Source of the DNA: Brevundimonas vesicularis
GTDB lineage: Bacteria > Pseudomonadota > Alphaproteobacteria > Caulobacterales > Caulobacteraceae
DNA: 64,000 nucleotides
Reading direction: 5' to 3'
NCBI RefSeq assembly: GCF_014204545.1
Contig: NZ_JACHLJ010000002.1
Location: 681,529 to 745,528, forward strand
Shown here: positions 18,532 through 28,298 of the stretch, one piece after another
How positions within the stretch are numbered: position 1 is the first letter of the stretch
Layout of the letters: every line of letters starts with the position of its first letter
Program-made: the position numbers and the translations under genes
Notes under the pieces: model-generated
What the model was told of the DNA's origin: nothing
The model's input: the letters and a program-made list of their open reading frames with translations, nothing else
Database searches by the model: none

Positions 18532-20583
18532 ATGACTGACGCCGCCGCCGCCCCGAAGGGCCGGCTAGAACTTACGCTCCGCGCCTTGGTGCTGGGCTGC
18601 CTGCTGGCGGTGATCTTCACCGCCGCCAACACCTATCTGGGCCTGCTGGTCGGCCTGACCTTCGCCTCGGCCATTCCGGCGGCGGTGATCTCGATGGCGG
18701 TGCTGCGGGCGTTCCGCACCTCGACCATCTGGGAGAATATGACCGTCCAGACCGTGGCCTCGGTCGGCGGGGCCATGAGTTCGATCATCTTCGTCCTGCC
18801 GGGCCTGGTGATGATCGGCTGGTGGCTGGAGTTTCCGTTCTGGCAGTCGGTGGCGATCTGCATCCTGGGCGGCGTGCTGGGCGTGACCTTCTCGATCCCG
18901 CTGCGTCGGGCGTTGGTCGTCAACGGCGGCCTGCCCTACCCCGAAGGCGTCGCCGCCGCCGAGGTGCTGAAGGTCGGCTCGCGCGGGGCCGAACAGACCG
19001 AAAGCGCGGTGCGCGAGAACAAGTCCGGCCTGTGGGTCGTGGTCGCCGGCGCCGTGGTGTCGTCAGGGTACGCCCTGCTGGTCGCGGGTCGGGTCTTTGC
19101 GGGCGAAGCGGCCAAGTTCTTCAAACTGCCGGCCGCGCTGGGCGGCGGGGCGACGGGCATGGGCTTCGGCATGCAGTTCGCCTTGCTGGGCGCCGGTCAC
19201 CTGATCGGCCTGACGGTCGGTCTGGCGCAGCTGTTCGGCCTGGTGCTGGCCTGGGCCATCGCCGTGCCGATCCTGACCAGCCCGGACACCATCGCGTGGC
19301 TGACGGCGCACGGCATTCCGTCGATCGCCTCGACCCTGCCCGCCGGCGCGCCGGCCGAGGAGCTGGCGACCACCGTCTGGGCGCGCGAGGTCCGCTTCAT
19401 GGGCGCCGGCGTCATCGGCGTCGCCGCCATCTGGACCCTGATCAAACTGGCCGGTCCGCTGATCGGCGGCCTGACCTCGGCGCTGGCCGCCAACGCCAAA
19501 CGCGCCCACGGCGAGGTGCTTGAGCGCACCGAACAAGATTTGCCGATCAAACTGGTGGGCGGCGTGTCGGTCGCCTGTCTGGTCGGCATCGCCGGCCTTC
19601 TGGCCTGGTTCGCCCAGAGCGCCCCGGCGCTGGCGGGCTCGACGCCGCTCCTGGTGATCGGCGGCCTGGTCTATGTGGTGCTGATCGGTTTCGCCGTGGC
19701 GGCCATCTGCGGCTACATGGCCGGTCTGATCGGCTCGTCGAACAGCCCCGTGTCGGGCGTCGGCATCCTGGCCATCGTCATCGCCTCCCTGCTGATGCTG
19801 GGCGTCATGGCCATCGCCGGCGTGCCGGCCGATCCGTCGATCATCGCCTTCGCCCTGATCGTGACGGCGGTGGTCTTCGCCGTCGCCGTCATCGCCAATG
19901 ACAACCTTCAGGACCTGAAGACCGGCCAGTTGGTCGAGGCCACGCCGTGGCGTCAGCAGGTGGCGCTGATCGTCGGCGTCGGCGCCGGCGCCCTGGTGAT
20001 CCCCTTCATCCTGAACCTGTTGAACCAGGCCTTCGGCTTCGAAGGCGGCCCGCCCGCCATCGTGGAAGGCGCCAAGACCCTGGCGGCGCCCCAGGCGACC
20101 CTGATCTCGGCCCTGGCGCGCGGCGTCATCGGCGGCGACCTGCGCTGGGACCTGATCGGCCTGGGCGCAGCGATCGGCGTGGTCATCATCGTGCTGGACG
20201 CGGTCGTGTCGAAGGCGACCAAGGGCAAGGTCAAGCTGCCGCCGCTGGCCGTCGGCATCGGCTTCTATCTGCCGGCTGCGGTGACGACCATGCTGGTCAT
20301 CGGCGCCGTCGCCGGATGGATCTACGACAAGGCGGTCTCGTCCACCCGCTACGCCGACGTGGCGCGGCGGATGGGCGTGCTGCTGGCTTCGGGCCTGATC
20401 GTGGGCGAGAGCCTGTTCGGCGTCTTCACCGCTGGCGTCATCGTGGCGACCAGGGACGACGCGCCCTTCGCCATGCTGCCCGAAGGATCGGCGTGGCCGG
20501 CCATGCTGGCGGGCATCGTCGGCTTCGCCGTCGCGGTGTTCGGCCTGTACGCCTGGACGCGCAGCCGGGCTTCGAAGGTCTAG
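18532..20583 (+). CDS. OPT-family oligopeptide/metal-chelate transporter
   Basis: A 683-residue inner-membrane protein with 14 or more hydrophobic helices matching the bacterial OPT family. Landmarks are AANTYLGLLVGLTFASAIPAAV near the start, FSIPLRRALVVNGGLPYPEG around residue 130, GYMAGLIGSSNSPVSGVG in the middle, and a C-terminal GLIVGESLFGVF. OPT proteins import oligopeptides or iron-siderophore-like complexes; the substrate here is unknown. ATG 18532 is chosen over an upstream in-frame start that would add a basic, non-family extension. A large repeat element follows the gene. Confidence 0.9.
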   Translation: MTDAAAAPKGRLELTLRALVLGCLLAVIFTAANTYLGLLVGLTFASAIPAAVISMAVLRAFRTSTIWENMTVQTVASVGGAMSSIIFVLPGLVMIGWWLEFPFWQSVAICILGGVLGVTFSIPLRRALVVNGGLPYPEGVAAAEVLKVGSRGAEQTESAVRENKSGLWVVVAGAVVSSGYALLVAGRVFAGEAAKFFKLPAALGGGATGMGFGMQFALLGAGHLIGLTVGLAQLFGLVLAWAIAVPILTSPDTIAWLTAHGIPSIASTLPAGAPAEELATTVWAREVRFMGAGVIGVAAIWTLIKLAGPLIGGLTSALAANAKRAHGEVLERTEQDLPIKLVGGVSVACLVGIAGLLAWFAQSAPALAGSTPLLVIGGLVYVVLIGFAVAAICGYMAGLIGSSNSPVSGVGILAIVIASLLMLGVMAIAGVPADPSIIAFALIVTAVVFAVAVIANDNLQDLKTGQLVEATPWRQQVALIVGVGAGALVIPFILNLLNQAFGFEGGPPAIVEGAKTLAAPQATLISALARGVIGGDLRWDLIGLGAAIGVVIIVLDAVVSKATKGKVKLPPLAVGIGFYLPAAVTTMLVIGAVAGWIYDKAVSSTRYADVARRMGVLLASGLIVGESLFGVFTAGVIVATRDDAPFAMLPEGSAWPAMLAGIVGFAVAVFGLYAWTRSRASKV

Positions 20584-20600
20584 GGGCGGACTGGCGCCTC

Positions 20601-20760
20601 TCCCTCCCCTGCGGGGGAGGGTGGCTGAGCCGAAGGCGAAGCCGGGTGGGGGCGGCAGGGCGACACGTCGCAAGTCTGTCTTAGGTTGAACAGGTGCGGC
20701 CTTGCCGGCCGCCCCCACCCGGTCGCTAGCGCGACCACCCTCCCCGGAACGGGGAGGGAA
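20601..20760. repeat. 160-bp palindromic intergenic repeat element
   Basis: Imperfect inverted arms flank this gap between convergent genes. The left arm starts TCCCTCCCCTGCGGGGGAGG and the right arm ends in the CCCTCCCC...GGGGAGGGA complement. Inner arms at 20641-20656 (GCCGGGTGGGGGCGGC) and 20707-20722 (GGCCGCCCCCACCCGG) pair over most of their length. The composition resembles the block after amn (9852-10004), suggesting one dispersed family. It may act as a two-way transcription stop between the OPT gene and ubiG. Confidence 0.8.
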
Positions 20761-20768
20761 AAGCTGGC

Positions 20769-21584
20769 TCAGGCGCGCGTCGCGACCATCATATAGTTGA
20801 TGCCCGCATCGTCGGTCTGGCTCCATCGATCGTGAAGCGGATCGTAGTTCAGGCCGTAGGGCCCCTCGACCGCCACCGGCTCGGCGGCCAGCATCGCGCG
20901 GATTTCGTCGGGTTTCAGGAACTGGCGCCAGTCGTGGGTGCCGGCCGGAACCCAGCGCAGGATATATTCCGCCGCCACCTTGCCCAGGGCCAGCGACTTC
21001 AGCGTGCGGTTCAGGGTGGCGACCATCATCACCCCACCCGGCCGGACCAGGCGCGAACAGGCGCGCACGAAGCTTTCGGGATCGGCGACGTGTTCGATTA
21101 CCTCCATCGTCAGGACCACGTCGAACGGCCCCGCTCCTTCCGCCTCGATTTGTTCGACCGTGGCGGCGCGATAGGCGATATCCAGGCCGACCATGTCGGC
21201 GTGGGCGCGGCCCGTGCCGATATTCTCGGACGAGGCGTCGATGGCGGTGACGTCAAAGCCCATCCGCCGCATCGGCTCGGCGATCAGTCCGCCGCCGCAG
21301 CCGACGTCGAGCAGGGTCAGACCTTCGAACGGCGCCCGCGCCTTGGGATCGCGGCCCAGCCTCGTGCAAAGCTGTTCGCGGATCAGCGCCAGCCGCGCCG
21401 GGTTGAAGCGGTGCAGCGGCGCGAACGGCCCGTGCGCATCCCACCATTCGGCCGCCTGGGCCGAGAAGCGCGCCACGTCGGCGGGGTCGATCGATGCGCC
21501 GAACGCCGTTTCGGACGAATTTTGCGAAAAACCATGCCCCTGTTGGGGTAGGCGAGACGGAGCGGCGCCGTTAGAAGCGGTCAT
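20769..21584 (-). CDS. ubiG: Ubiquinone biosynthesis O-methyltransferase UbiG
   Basis: A 271-residue SAM-dependent enzyme performing both O-methylations of ubiquinone synthesis. Motif I is [19 protein letters not shown]. The preceding [19 protein letters not shown] segment and the later [10 protein letters not shown] and [11 protein letters not shown] motifs are typical of UbiG. The start at 21584 gives a slightly longer N-terminus than the E. coli protein; the further upstream in-frame codons overlap the lysC promoter region. It is divergent from lysC with 56 bases between starts, so the two genes may share a regulatory region. Confidence 0.94.
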   Translation of the reverse strand: MTASNGAAPSRLPQQGHGFSQNSSETAFGASIDPADVARFSAQAAEWWDAHGPFAPLHRFNPARLALIREQLCTRLGRDPKARAPFEGLTLLDVGCGGGLIAEPMRRMGFDVTAIDASSENIGTGRAHADMVGLDIAYRAATVEQIEAEGAGPFDVVLTMEVIEHVADPESFVRACSRLVRPGGVMMVATLNRTLKSLALGKVAAEYILRWVPAGTHDWRQFLKPDEIRAMLAAEPVAVEGPYGLNYDPLHDRWSQTDDAGINYMMVATRA

Positions 21585-21640
21585 GACGCGAGGGATGAAC
21601 CTTCGCGCCCTTTCACGCAAGCAGGGGGCGGAACGCCACG

Positions 21641-22930
21641 ATGACGCGGCCTGATTCTTCACAATCAGATACCACACGACTGGTGATGAAGTTCGGCGGC
21701 ACCTCGATGGGCGACCTCGAACGCATTCGCCGTGCGGCGCGGATCGTCGCGGCCGAAGTCTCGGCGGGCAAAAAGGTCGCCGTCGTCGTCTCCGCCATGG
21801 CGGGCAAGACCAACGAACTGGTAGCCTGGACAGACGGCGCCGGACCGGCCGCTGCGGGCCTGCCGCTCAGCGATGATGAATATGACGTGGTGGTCGCCTC
21901 GGGCGAACAGGTGACCTCGGGCCTGTTGGCCGCGACTCTGCGCAACATGGGCTTCAACGCCCGCTCGTGGATGGGCTGGCAGGTGCCGATCCTGACCGAC
22001 GACGCCCACGCCCGCGCCCGCATCATCGACATCCCCGGCGAGAAGCTGGGCGCCGCGGTCGACGCCGGCGAGATCGCCATCGTGCCTGGCTTCCAGGGCG
22101 TGACGGCGGACGGCAAGATCACGACCCTGGGGCGCGGCGGTTCGGACACATCGGCGGTCGCCGTGGCGGCGGCTCTGGGCTGCCCCTGCGACATCTATAC
22201 CGACGTGGACGGCGTCTATACGACCGACCCGCGCATCGAGAATCGCGCGCGCCGCCTGGCCAAGGTGTCGTACGAAGAGATGCTGGAAATGGCGTCCCTG
22301 GGCGCCAAGGTGCTGCAGACCCGCTCGGTCGAGCTGGCCATGGCCAAACAGGTCCCTGTCCGCGTTCTTTCAAGCTTTATCGAACCCGACGCGAATGGCG
22401 TCATGCCCGACAAGGGTGGAACCCTGATCTGCGACGAGGAGGAGATCGTGGAAAAACGTATCGTGTCCGGTGTGACCATGAGCCGTGACGAGGCCCGCAT
22501 CACCCTGCTGGGCCTGTCCGACCGGGTGGACGCCCCCGCCGACGTCTTCACGCGCCTGGCCGAGGCCAACGTCAACGTCGACATGATCGTGCAGAGCCAG
22601 TCGCGCACCGCCGGAACGGTCAACCTGACCTTCACGACCGGCCGTCGCGACGCCGTGCGCGCCGCCGACCTGATGACCGCCGCCAAGGAGCAGCTCGGCT
22701 TCGAGGAAATCCGCGTCGACGAGGACGTGGCCAAGGTTTCGGTCGTCGGCGTGGGCATGCGCAGCCATGCGGGCGTCGCCCAGACCATGTTCAAGGCCTT
22801 GGCCGACAAGGGCGTGAAGTTCCAGGCGATCTCGACCTCCGAGATCAAGATCAGCGTGCTGATCGACGCCGCCTACGCCGAGCTCGCCGTTCGAGCTCTG
22901 CATTCGGCATATGGTCTGGACGCGGTATAG
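21641..22930 (+). CDS. lysC: Aspartate kinase
   Basis: A 429-residue cytosolic enzyme phosphorylating aspartate, the first step to lysine, threonine, methionine and diaminopimelate. The N-terminal kinase domain shows [34 protein letters not shown] and the [11 protein letters not shown] motif. Two C-terminal ACT domains (from about residue 280) provide feedback control by end products, with [10 protein letters not shown] and [16 protein letters not shown]. Length is normal for the alphaproteobacterial monofunctional enzyme. The ptsP gene follows after 41 bases, an arrangement that recurs in Caulobacterales. Confidence 0.96.
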   Translation: MTRPDSSQSDTTRLVMKFGGTSMGDLERIRRAARIVAAEVSAGKKVAVVVSAMAGKTNELVAWTDGAGPAAAGLPLSDDEYDVVVASGEQVTSGLLAATLRNMGFNARSWMGWQVPILTDDAHARARIIDIPGEKLGAAVDAGEIAIVPGFQGVTADGKITTLGRGGSDTSAVAVAAALGCPCDIYTDVDGVYTTDPRIENRARRLAKVSYEEMLEMASLGAKVLQTRSVELAMAKQVPVRVLSSFIEPDANGVMPDKGGTLICDEEEIVEKRIVSGVTMSRDEARITLLGLSDRVDAPADVFTRLAEANVNVDMIVQSQSRTAGTVNLTFTTGRRDAVRAADLMTAAKEQLGFEEIRVDEDVAKVSVVGVGMRSHAGVAQTMFKALADKGVKFQAISTSEIKISVLIDAAYAELAVRALHSAYGLDAV

Positions 22931-22971
22931 GGTGATTTCAGAAGGCGCCTAGGCGCCGGGGCGCGGGAGAC

Positions 22972-25251
22972 ATGATGCCGGCAGGCGGCGCGATGACCAG
23001 AGGACCCCGGATCCTCCTGCGCCAGATCCGCGAGGCTCTGGGCGGGGCCGGCGCGGGCGCGACGCCGGCGCAGGACCGGCTGAACATGGTCGTCAAGATC
23101 ATCGCCCGGTCGATGGTCGCCGAGGTCTGCTCCATCTATCTGCGTCGCGCGTCGGGCGAACTCGAGCTGTTCGCCACCGAGGGTCTGAACCCCGACGCCG
23201 TGCACAACACCCGCCTGCGGCCCGGCGAGGGTCTGGTGGGTGAAGTGGCGCGGATGGCCCAGCCCATCAGCCTGTCGGACGCGCCGTCGCATCCGTCCTT
23301 CTCCTATCGTCCCGAGACGGGCGAAGACCCCTATCACGCCTTTCTGGGCGCGCCCCTGCTGCGCGGCGGTCGGGCCATCGGCGTCCTGGTCGTCCAGAAC
23401 CGCACCGAGCGGCGCTATGACGAGGAAGAGGTCGAGGACATCCAGACCATCGCCATGGTCCTGTCCGAAACCGTGTCGTCCGGCGAACTGTTGGCGCTGG
23501 ACGAGCTGCGCGACGTGGAGCTGGCGCCGCACCGGCCCGAACGGCTGAAGGGTCAGAAGTTCGCCGACGGCCTAGCTTTCGGCCATGTGGTTCTGCACGA
23601 GGCGCCGCTGGCGCCCGAACGCCTGCTATCCGACGACCCGGCGATGGAGGAGGCGCGGCTGAAGCTGGCGCTGGCCACGCTGAAAACCGGCCTGGACGTC
23701 ATGCTGGACAAGGGCCAGGGCCTGGCCGGTCCGTCGTTCGAGGTGCTGGAAACCTATCGGATGTTCGCCGACGACCGGGGCTGGAACCGGTCGCTGGAAG
23801 AGGCTGTGAGGAACGGTCTGACCGCCGAGGCGGCGGTGGACCGGGTCAGGAACGAACACCGCGCCCGCTTCGCCCAGGCGCGCGACCCCTATATCCGCGA
23901 GCGGCTTCACGACTTCGAGGACCTGGCCAACCGGCTGCTGCGGGTGCTGGCGGGCGACAAGCCGGGCGAGCGCGAACTGCCCGACGACGCCATACTGGTG
24001 GCGCGCAACCTGGGCCCCGCCGACCTGTTGGAATATCCGCGCGACAAGCTGAAAGGGCTGTTGCTGGAAGAGGGCTCGGCCGCCAGCCACGCCGCCATCG
24101 TCGCCCGCGCGCTGCAGATCCCGTGCGTCGGACGCCTGATGGGCCTGCGCGACCGGCTGTCGGAAGGCGATATGGTCATCGCCGACGGCGAGACCGGCGA
24201 GACCTATCTGCGCCCCCGTCCCGACATGCTGGAGGCGGTGCAGTCGCGCATGGCCGTGCGCGAACAGCGCCAGGCCGAGTTCGCCCAGCTGCGCGACGTG
24301 CCGGCCGTGACTTTGGACGGGCAGCGGATCACGGTCCTGACCAATGCCGGCCTGGCGGTCGATCTGGAAAACATGATCGAGACCGGCGCCGAGGGCATCG
24401 GCCTGTTCCGCACCGAGTTCCAGTTCATGGTCTCGGACGAACTGCCCCGGCTGGACGCCCAGACGGCGCTCTACAAGCTGGTGCTGGACGCGGCGGGCGA
24501 CAAACCCGTCACCTTCCGCACCCTGGATATCGGCGGCGACAAGGTCCTGCCGTATCTTGAGGCCGAGCGCGAAGAGAACCCAGCGCTGGGCCGTCGCGCC
24601 ATCCGTTTGGGTCTGGATCGGCCGTCACTGCTGCGGATGCAGCTTCGGGCGCTGCTGGCGGCGGGGGCCGGGCGCGAACTGCGCGTCATGTTCCCGATGA
24701 TCGCCACGGTGGACGAGTTCCGGGCCGCGCGCGAGCTGGTGGATATCGAATGCGCCTGGGCGCGGCGTCGCGGGCGCGCCTTGCCCGCCCTGCTGCGCGT
24801 CGGGGCGATGGTCGAATGCCCGTCCCTGTTATGGCATCTGGACGCCCTGCTGCCGCTGACGGATTTCGTCTCCATCGGCACCAACGACCTGTTCCAATAC
24901 ATGTACGCGGCCGACCGGACCAATCCGCTGGTGTCGGATCGCTATGACCCGCTGTCGCCGCCGACCCTGCGGGCGCTCCAGACTATCCAGAAGGCCTGCG
25001 CCGATACGGGCACGCCGGTCTCGATCTGCGGCGAACTGGCGGGGCGGCCGCTGGAGGCCTTCGCCCTGATCGTGCTGGGCTTCACCCGCCTGTCGGCGCC
25101 GGCGGGCGGTGTCGGGCCGGTCAAGCGGATGATCCTGTCGGCGGACCTGTCGGCGGCCCGGCGCGGCATGGCCAATCTGCTGAACCTGTCCACCGGCTCG
25201 GTCCGCAACGAGATCGAATCCCTGGCGCGCAAGCTGAACGTCGCGGTCTGA
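22972..25251 (+). CDS. ptsP: Nitrogen-PTS enzyme I (PEP-protein phosphotransferase PtsP)
   Basis: A 759-residue cytosolic phosphotransferase that starts the regulatory PTS-Ntr relay (PtsP to NPr to EIIA-Ntr). An N-terminal GAF domain (about residues 20-165) can sense small ligands such as glutamine. Next come the EI N-domain and the phospho-His region GSAASHAAIVARAL. The C-terminal PEP-binding barrel contains GLFRTEFQFM, SIGTNDLFQYMYAADR and the late ICGELAG cysteine motif. All catalytic landmarks are intact. A palindrome (GGCGCCTAGGCGCC) lies just before the ATG at 22972. NPr and EIIA-Ntr genes are not in this window. Confidence 0.95.
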   Translation: MMPAGGAMTRGPRILLRQIREALGGAGAGATPAQDRLNMVVKIIARSMVAEVCSIYLRRASGELELFATEGLNPDAVHNTRLRPGEGLVGEVARMAQPISLSDAPSHPSFSYRPETGEDPYHAFLGAPLLRGGRAIGVLVVQNRTERRYDEEEVEDIQTIAMVLSETVSSGELLALDELRDVELAPHRPERLKGQKFADGLAFGHVVLHEAPLAPERLLSDDPAMEEARLKLALATLKTGLDVMLDKGQGLAGPSFEVLETYRMFADDRGWNRSLEEAVRNGLTAEAAVDRVRNEHRARFAQARDPYIRERLHDFEDLANRLLRVLAGDKPGERELPDDAILVARNLGPADLLEYPRDKLKGLLLEEGSAASHAAIVARALQIPCVGRLMGLRDRLSEGDMVIADGETGETYLRPRPDMLEAVQSRMAVREQRQAEFAQLRDVPAVTLDGQRITVLTNAGLAVDLENMIETGAEGIGLFRTEFQFMVSDELPRLDAQTALYKLVLDAAGDKPVTFRTLDIGGDKVLPYLEAEREENPALGRRAIRLGLDRPSLLRMQLRALLAAGAGRELRVMFPMIATVDEFRAARELVDIECAWARRRGRALPALLRVGAMVECPSLLWHLDALLPLTDFVSIGTNDLFQYMYAADRTNPLVSDRYDPLSPPTLRALQTIQKACADTGTPVSICGELAGRPLEAFALIVLGFTRLSAPAGGVGPVKRMILSADLSAARRGMANLLNLSTGSVRNEIESLARKLNVAV

Positions 25252-25363
25252 TCGCAGACGTCTGCACGCACGGGCGGCGTTGCTGGTCGGCGCGCAATCG
25301 TCTATCTCGGGCCCTGTGAACGGCGCGTCGGCGCTGTGTTTCCCGGACATGGGGTCAGGCGTC

Positions 25364-26455
25364 ATGACGCTGAATGCGGGGGTCGCCCCCGAGGCGATCG
25401 AAAGCATTGCGGACCGGCCCGATCCGACGGCCGCCTTCGTCGACGCCGCGACCCTGGGCGACGGCTTTCGGGCCGCCCGCGAGTGGTCGGGCAAGTCGCC
25501 GGCCGAACTGGCCGCCGAGACCAAGGTGCATCGCCGCTTCCTGACCGCCCTGGAGCAAAACGACTGGTCGTCCCTGCCCTCGCGCGTTTTCGCCCTGGGC
25601 TATGTGCGGGCCTACGCCTCGGCCCTGGCGCTGGACGAACAGACCGCCGTCGAGCGGTTCAAGCGCGAGAGTCCGGACACCTCCGTGCCGCTGAAGGCGC
25701 CCATCGGCATCGCCTTCGAGGATGTGAAACGTCATTCGCCGCGCATCGTCGCCGGCGTCGCCGCCGTGGTGGTCGCCGTCATCGGCTGGAACGTGTTCCA
25801 GCGCGCCAGCCTGCATCAGACCGCCCATCCGTCCGATATCGCCGCCGTGCCGAAGACCTGGACCGGGGCGGCCGATCCGGATCCGCAGGTCGCGCTCAGC
25901 GCGCCCATGTCCGCCCCGCCCGACCAGACGACGCCGGCCCTCTACATCACCCCGGGGCTGGAGGCCGAACTGACCGGGGTCGATCCGACCGATCCGGCCG
26001 TGATCGCCGCCGCCGCCAATCCCGAGCCGGTGCAGAAGGCGTTCAACCCCCGCGGAGCCGTCTATGGCGCCTCAGCCAACGCCTCGATGGTGGTGATCCA
26101 GGCCAAGACGGCCGGCGCCCTGGTCGTGCGGTTGGGCGACGGTCAGGCCCTGTTCGCGCGCCAGATGGCGCCGGGCGAGGCCTGGCGCGCGCCCATCGGC
26201 GTGGCGGCGACGGTGGACGTGTCCGACCCGGCCGCCTTCGACGTCTTCCTGAACGGCGAGTACGGCGGACCGCTGGCCGGCGTCCTGACGCCGCTGGCCC
26301 AGTTGAACAGCCGCGCAGATCAGGCGGCCAAGGCGCTGGCCGCCAGCCAGGCGCGTGCCCAGGTCCAGGCTCAGGCCGCTCAGGCCCGGACCCAGGCGGC
26401 CGCGACGCCCTCCCCCGCGTCGATGCCCTCTTCACCCGCCCCGGCGCCGAACTGA
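25364..26455 (+). CDS. RodZ-like membrane protein with N-terminal HTH
   Basis: A 363-residue bitopic protein. A Cro/C1-type helix-turn-helix spans residues 32-95 (GFRAAREWSGKSPAELAAET and the LPSRVFALGYVRAYA segment typical of RodZ). One membrane helix lies at 127-145 (IVAGVAAVVVAVIGWNVF), and a periplasmic DUF4115-type beta domain at about 235-320. RodZ links MreB to the cell-wall machinery and shapes rod cells. The C-terminus is an Ala/Gln-rich tail. ATG 25364 is preferred; ATG 25349 and an earlier start are possible. It precedes ispG, an arrangement common in alphaproteobacteria. Confidence 0.85.
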   Translation: MTLNAGVAPEAIESIADRPDPTAAFVDAATLGDGFRAAREWSGKSPAELAAETKVHRRFLTALEQNDWSSLPSRVFALGYVRAYASALALDEQTAVERFKRESPDTSVPLKAPIGIAFEDVKRHSPRIVAGVAAVVVAVIGWNVFQRASLHQTAHPSDIAAVPKTWTGAADPDPQVALSAPMSAPPDQTTPALYITPGLEAELTGVDPTDPAVIAAAANPEPVQKAFNPRGAVYGASANASMVVIQAKTAGALVVRLGDGQALFARQMAPGEAWRAPIGVAATVDVSDPAAFDVFLNGEYGGPLAGVLTPLAQLNSRADQAAKALAASQARAQVQAQAAQARTQAAATPSPASMPSSPAPAPN

Positions 26456-26503
26456 CACGACGGCCGTGGTCCCGCCGTCATCATCGGCCTATATGATGCT
26501 CCC

Positions 26504-27640
26504 ATGAGCGACCACACCCACGTCCGACCCTGGCGCCACATCGAGCGTCGCAAGAGCCGCCAGATCCGCGTCGGCTCGGTCCTGGTGGGCGGCGACGCCC
26601 CGATCAGCGTACAGTCGATGACCAATACGCCGACGACGGATGCGGCGGCGACCATCGACCAGATCCGTCAGTTGGAAGAGGCGGGCGCCGACATCGTGCG
26701 CGTCTCCTGCCCCGACGTGGAATCGACCGCCGCCTTCAGGACCATCGTGCGCGAGGCCAAGGTCCCCTTGGTCGCCGACATCCACTTCCACTACAAGCGC
26801 GGCATCGAGGCGGCCGAGGCGGGCGCCGCCTGCCTGCGCATCAATCCGGGCAACATCGGTTCGGCCGACCGCGTCCGCGACGTGATCCAGGCGGCCAAGG
26901 ACAATGGCTGCTCGATGCGGATCGGCGTCAACGCCGGTTCGCTGGAAAGGGAACTGCTGGAAAAATACGGCGAGCCCTGCCCCGACGCCATGGTCGAGAG
27001 CGCCCTGAACCACGCGCGCATCCTGCAGGACCACGACTTCCACGAGTTCAAGATTTCGGTGAAGGCGTCCGACCCGTTCCTGACCGTCGCCGCCTATCAG
27101 CAGCTGGCGGACGCCATCGACTGCCCCCTGCACCTGGGCGTGACCGAGGCGGGGCCGCTGCGCACCGGCACCATCAAGTCGGCCATCGGCCTGGGGTCGA
27201 TGCTGTGGGCCGGGATCGGCGACACCATCCGTGTGTCTCTAGCCGCCGATCCGGTCGAGGAGATCAAGGTCGGCTTCGACATCCTAAAGTCGCTAGGTCT
27301 GCGCCACCGGGGGGTCAACATCATCGCCTGCCCGTCCTGCGCGCGTCAGGGCTTCAACGTCATCGAAACGGTGGCGGTGCTGGAAGAGAAGCTGGCCCAT
27401 ATCTCGACGCCGATGAGCCTGTCGGTGATCGGCTGCGTCGTGAACGGACCGGGCGAGGCGCTCTATACCGACATCGGCTTCACCGGCGGCGGCAAAGGTG
27501 CGGGCATGATCTATCTGAACGGCAAGATCGCCCACAAACAGGCCAACGACGGTATGATCGACCACATTGTCGACCTGGTCGAACAGAAGGCCGCCGAACT
27601 GGACGCCGCACGCGCGGCAGAGCTTCAGGCGGCGGAGTAG
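26504..27640 (+). CDS. ispG: 4-hydroxy-3-methylbut-2-en-1-yl diphosphate synthase (flavodoxin)
   Basis: A 378-residue iron-sulfur enzyme of the MEP isoprenoid pathway that reductively opens ME-cPP to HMBPP. The TIM-barrel part starts with [20 protein letters not shown] and includes VADIHFHYK and RINPGN. The [4Fe-4S] ligands are in [11 protein letters not shown] and, about 35 residues on, [11 protein letters not shown]. Length and motifs are standard. The ATG at 26504 lies 48 bases after the RodZ-like gene, so the two genes are probably one transcription unit. Confidence 0.97.
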   Translation: MSDHTHVRPWRHIERRKSRQIRVGSVLVGGDAPISVQSMTNTPTTDAAATIDQIRQLEEAGADIVRVSCPDVESTAAFRTIVREAKVPLVADIHFHYKRGIEAAEAGAACLRINPGNIGSADRVRDVIQAAKDNGCSMRIGVNAGSLERELLEKYGEPCPDAMVESALNHARILQDHDFHEFKISVKASDPFLTVAAYQQLADAIDCPLHLGVTEAGPLRTGTIKSAIGLGSMLWAGIGDTIRVSLAADPVEEIKVGFDILKSLGLRHRGVNIIACPSCARQGFNVIETVAVLEEKLAHISTPMSLSVIGCVVNGPGEALYTDIGFTGGGKGAGMIYLNGKIAHKQANDGMIDHIVDLVEQKAAELDAARAAELQAAE

Positions 27641-27769
27641 CGGTCGCTCCGCTCTGGTTGCAGAAACTTGGCGCGCGTCACAAACCTGTGATTGACGACA
27701 ACGGGTCTGCGTGCGACCTGTGCGTCAGGTTCGGCCGGGGGGCCGACCCGTTAATCCACTGAGGGGCCC

Positions 27770-28237
27770 ATGATTTCCAAAAACGCCGCACGCCTTGGCG
27801 TGCGTCTGCTCGCGCTTGCCGGCGTGGCGCTTTCGTTGCCTGCCTGCGCGACCGTCACGCGCGGCTCCAGCCAGCAGTTCACGGTCGAAAGCACGCCGCC
27901 CGGGGCCCAGGTCAGCACGTCGAACGGCTTTGAATGCCAGGCGACGCCTTGCACCTTCCGCATGCCGCGCAAGGACGGCTTCCGCATCACGGTCGCCAAG
28001 GAAGGCTATGTCTCGCAAACGCATGAGATCACCAGCAGCGTTTCCGGCGCCGGCGGAACGGCCATGGCCGGCAATATTCTGGTCGGCGGCATCATCGGCG
28101 GGGCCATCGACGCCACATCCGGCGCCATGAACGACCTGAAGCCTAATCCTTTGGTCGTCACCCTGCGCACGCCGGCCGAAGAGGCGGCAGCGGCCCGCAC
28201 TCCGGCCCCGACCACCGGCGCGCCGGGCGGTCAATAG
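27770..28237 (+). CDS. PEGA-like lipoprotein
   Basis: A 155-residue protein. The signal peptide ends in a lipobox-like LPAC (Cys 24 region). A PEGA-type segment follows: FTVESTPPGAQVSTSNG, then the CQATPC disulfide pair and FRITVAKEGY. Next comes a Gly-rich hydrophobic stretch (AGNILVGGIIGGAIDATSGA, about 100-120) that could insert in a membrane. The tail is Ala/Pro-rich. The function of this common alphaproteobacterial lipoprotein is unknown; automated annotation sometimes mislabels it as a translation factor. It ends at an intrinsic terminator. Confidence 0.8.
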   Translation: MISKNAARLGVRLLALAGVALSLPACATVTRGSSQQFTVESTPPGAQVSTSNGFECQATPCTFRMPRKDGFRITVAKEGYVSQTHEITSSVSGAGGTAMAGNILVGGIIGGAIDATSGAMNDLKPNPLVVTLRTPAEEAAAARTPAPTTGAPGGQ

Positions 28238-28262
28238 CCGAAGACCCGCGATTGAACGTGAG

Positions 28263-28294
28263 ACGGCGGCGGGTGCGAGCCCGCCGCCGTTTTC
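28263..28294 (+). terminator. Rho-independent terminator after the PEGA-like gene
   Basis: An 11-bp GC-rich stem, ACGGCGGCGGG (28263-28273) against CCCGCCGCCGT (28280-28290), closes a short loop and is followed by TTTTCTGTTT. The T-run is on the plus strand. The hairpin may also serve the convergent TauE/SafE gene, whose stop is at 28299. Confidence 0.85.
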
Positions 28295-28298
28295 TGTT

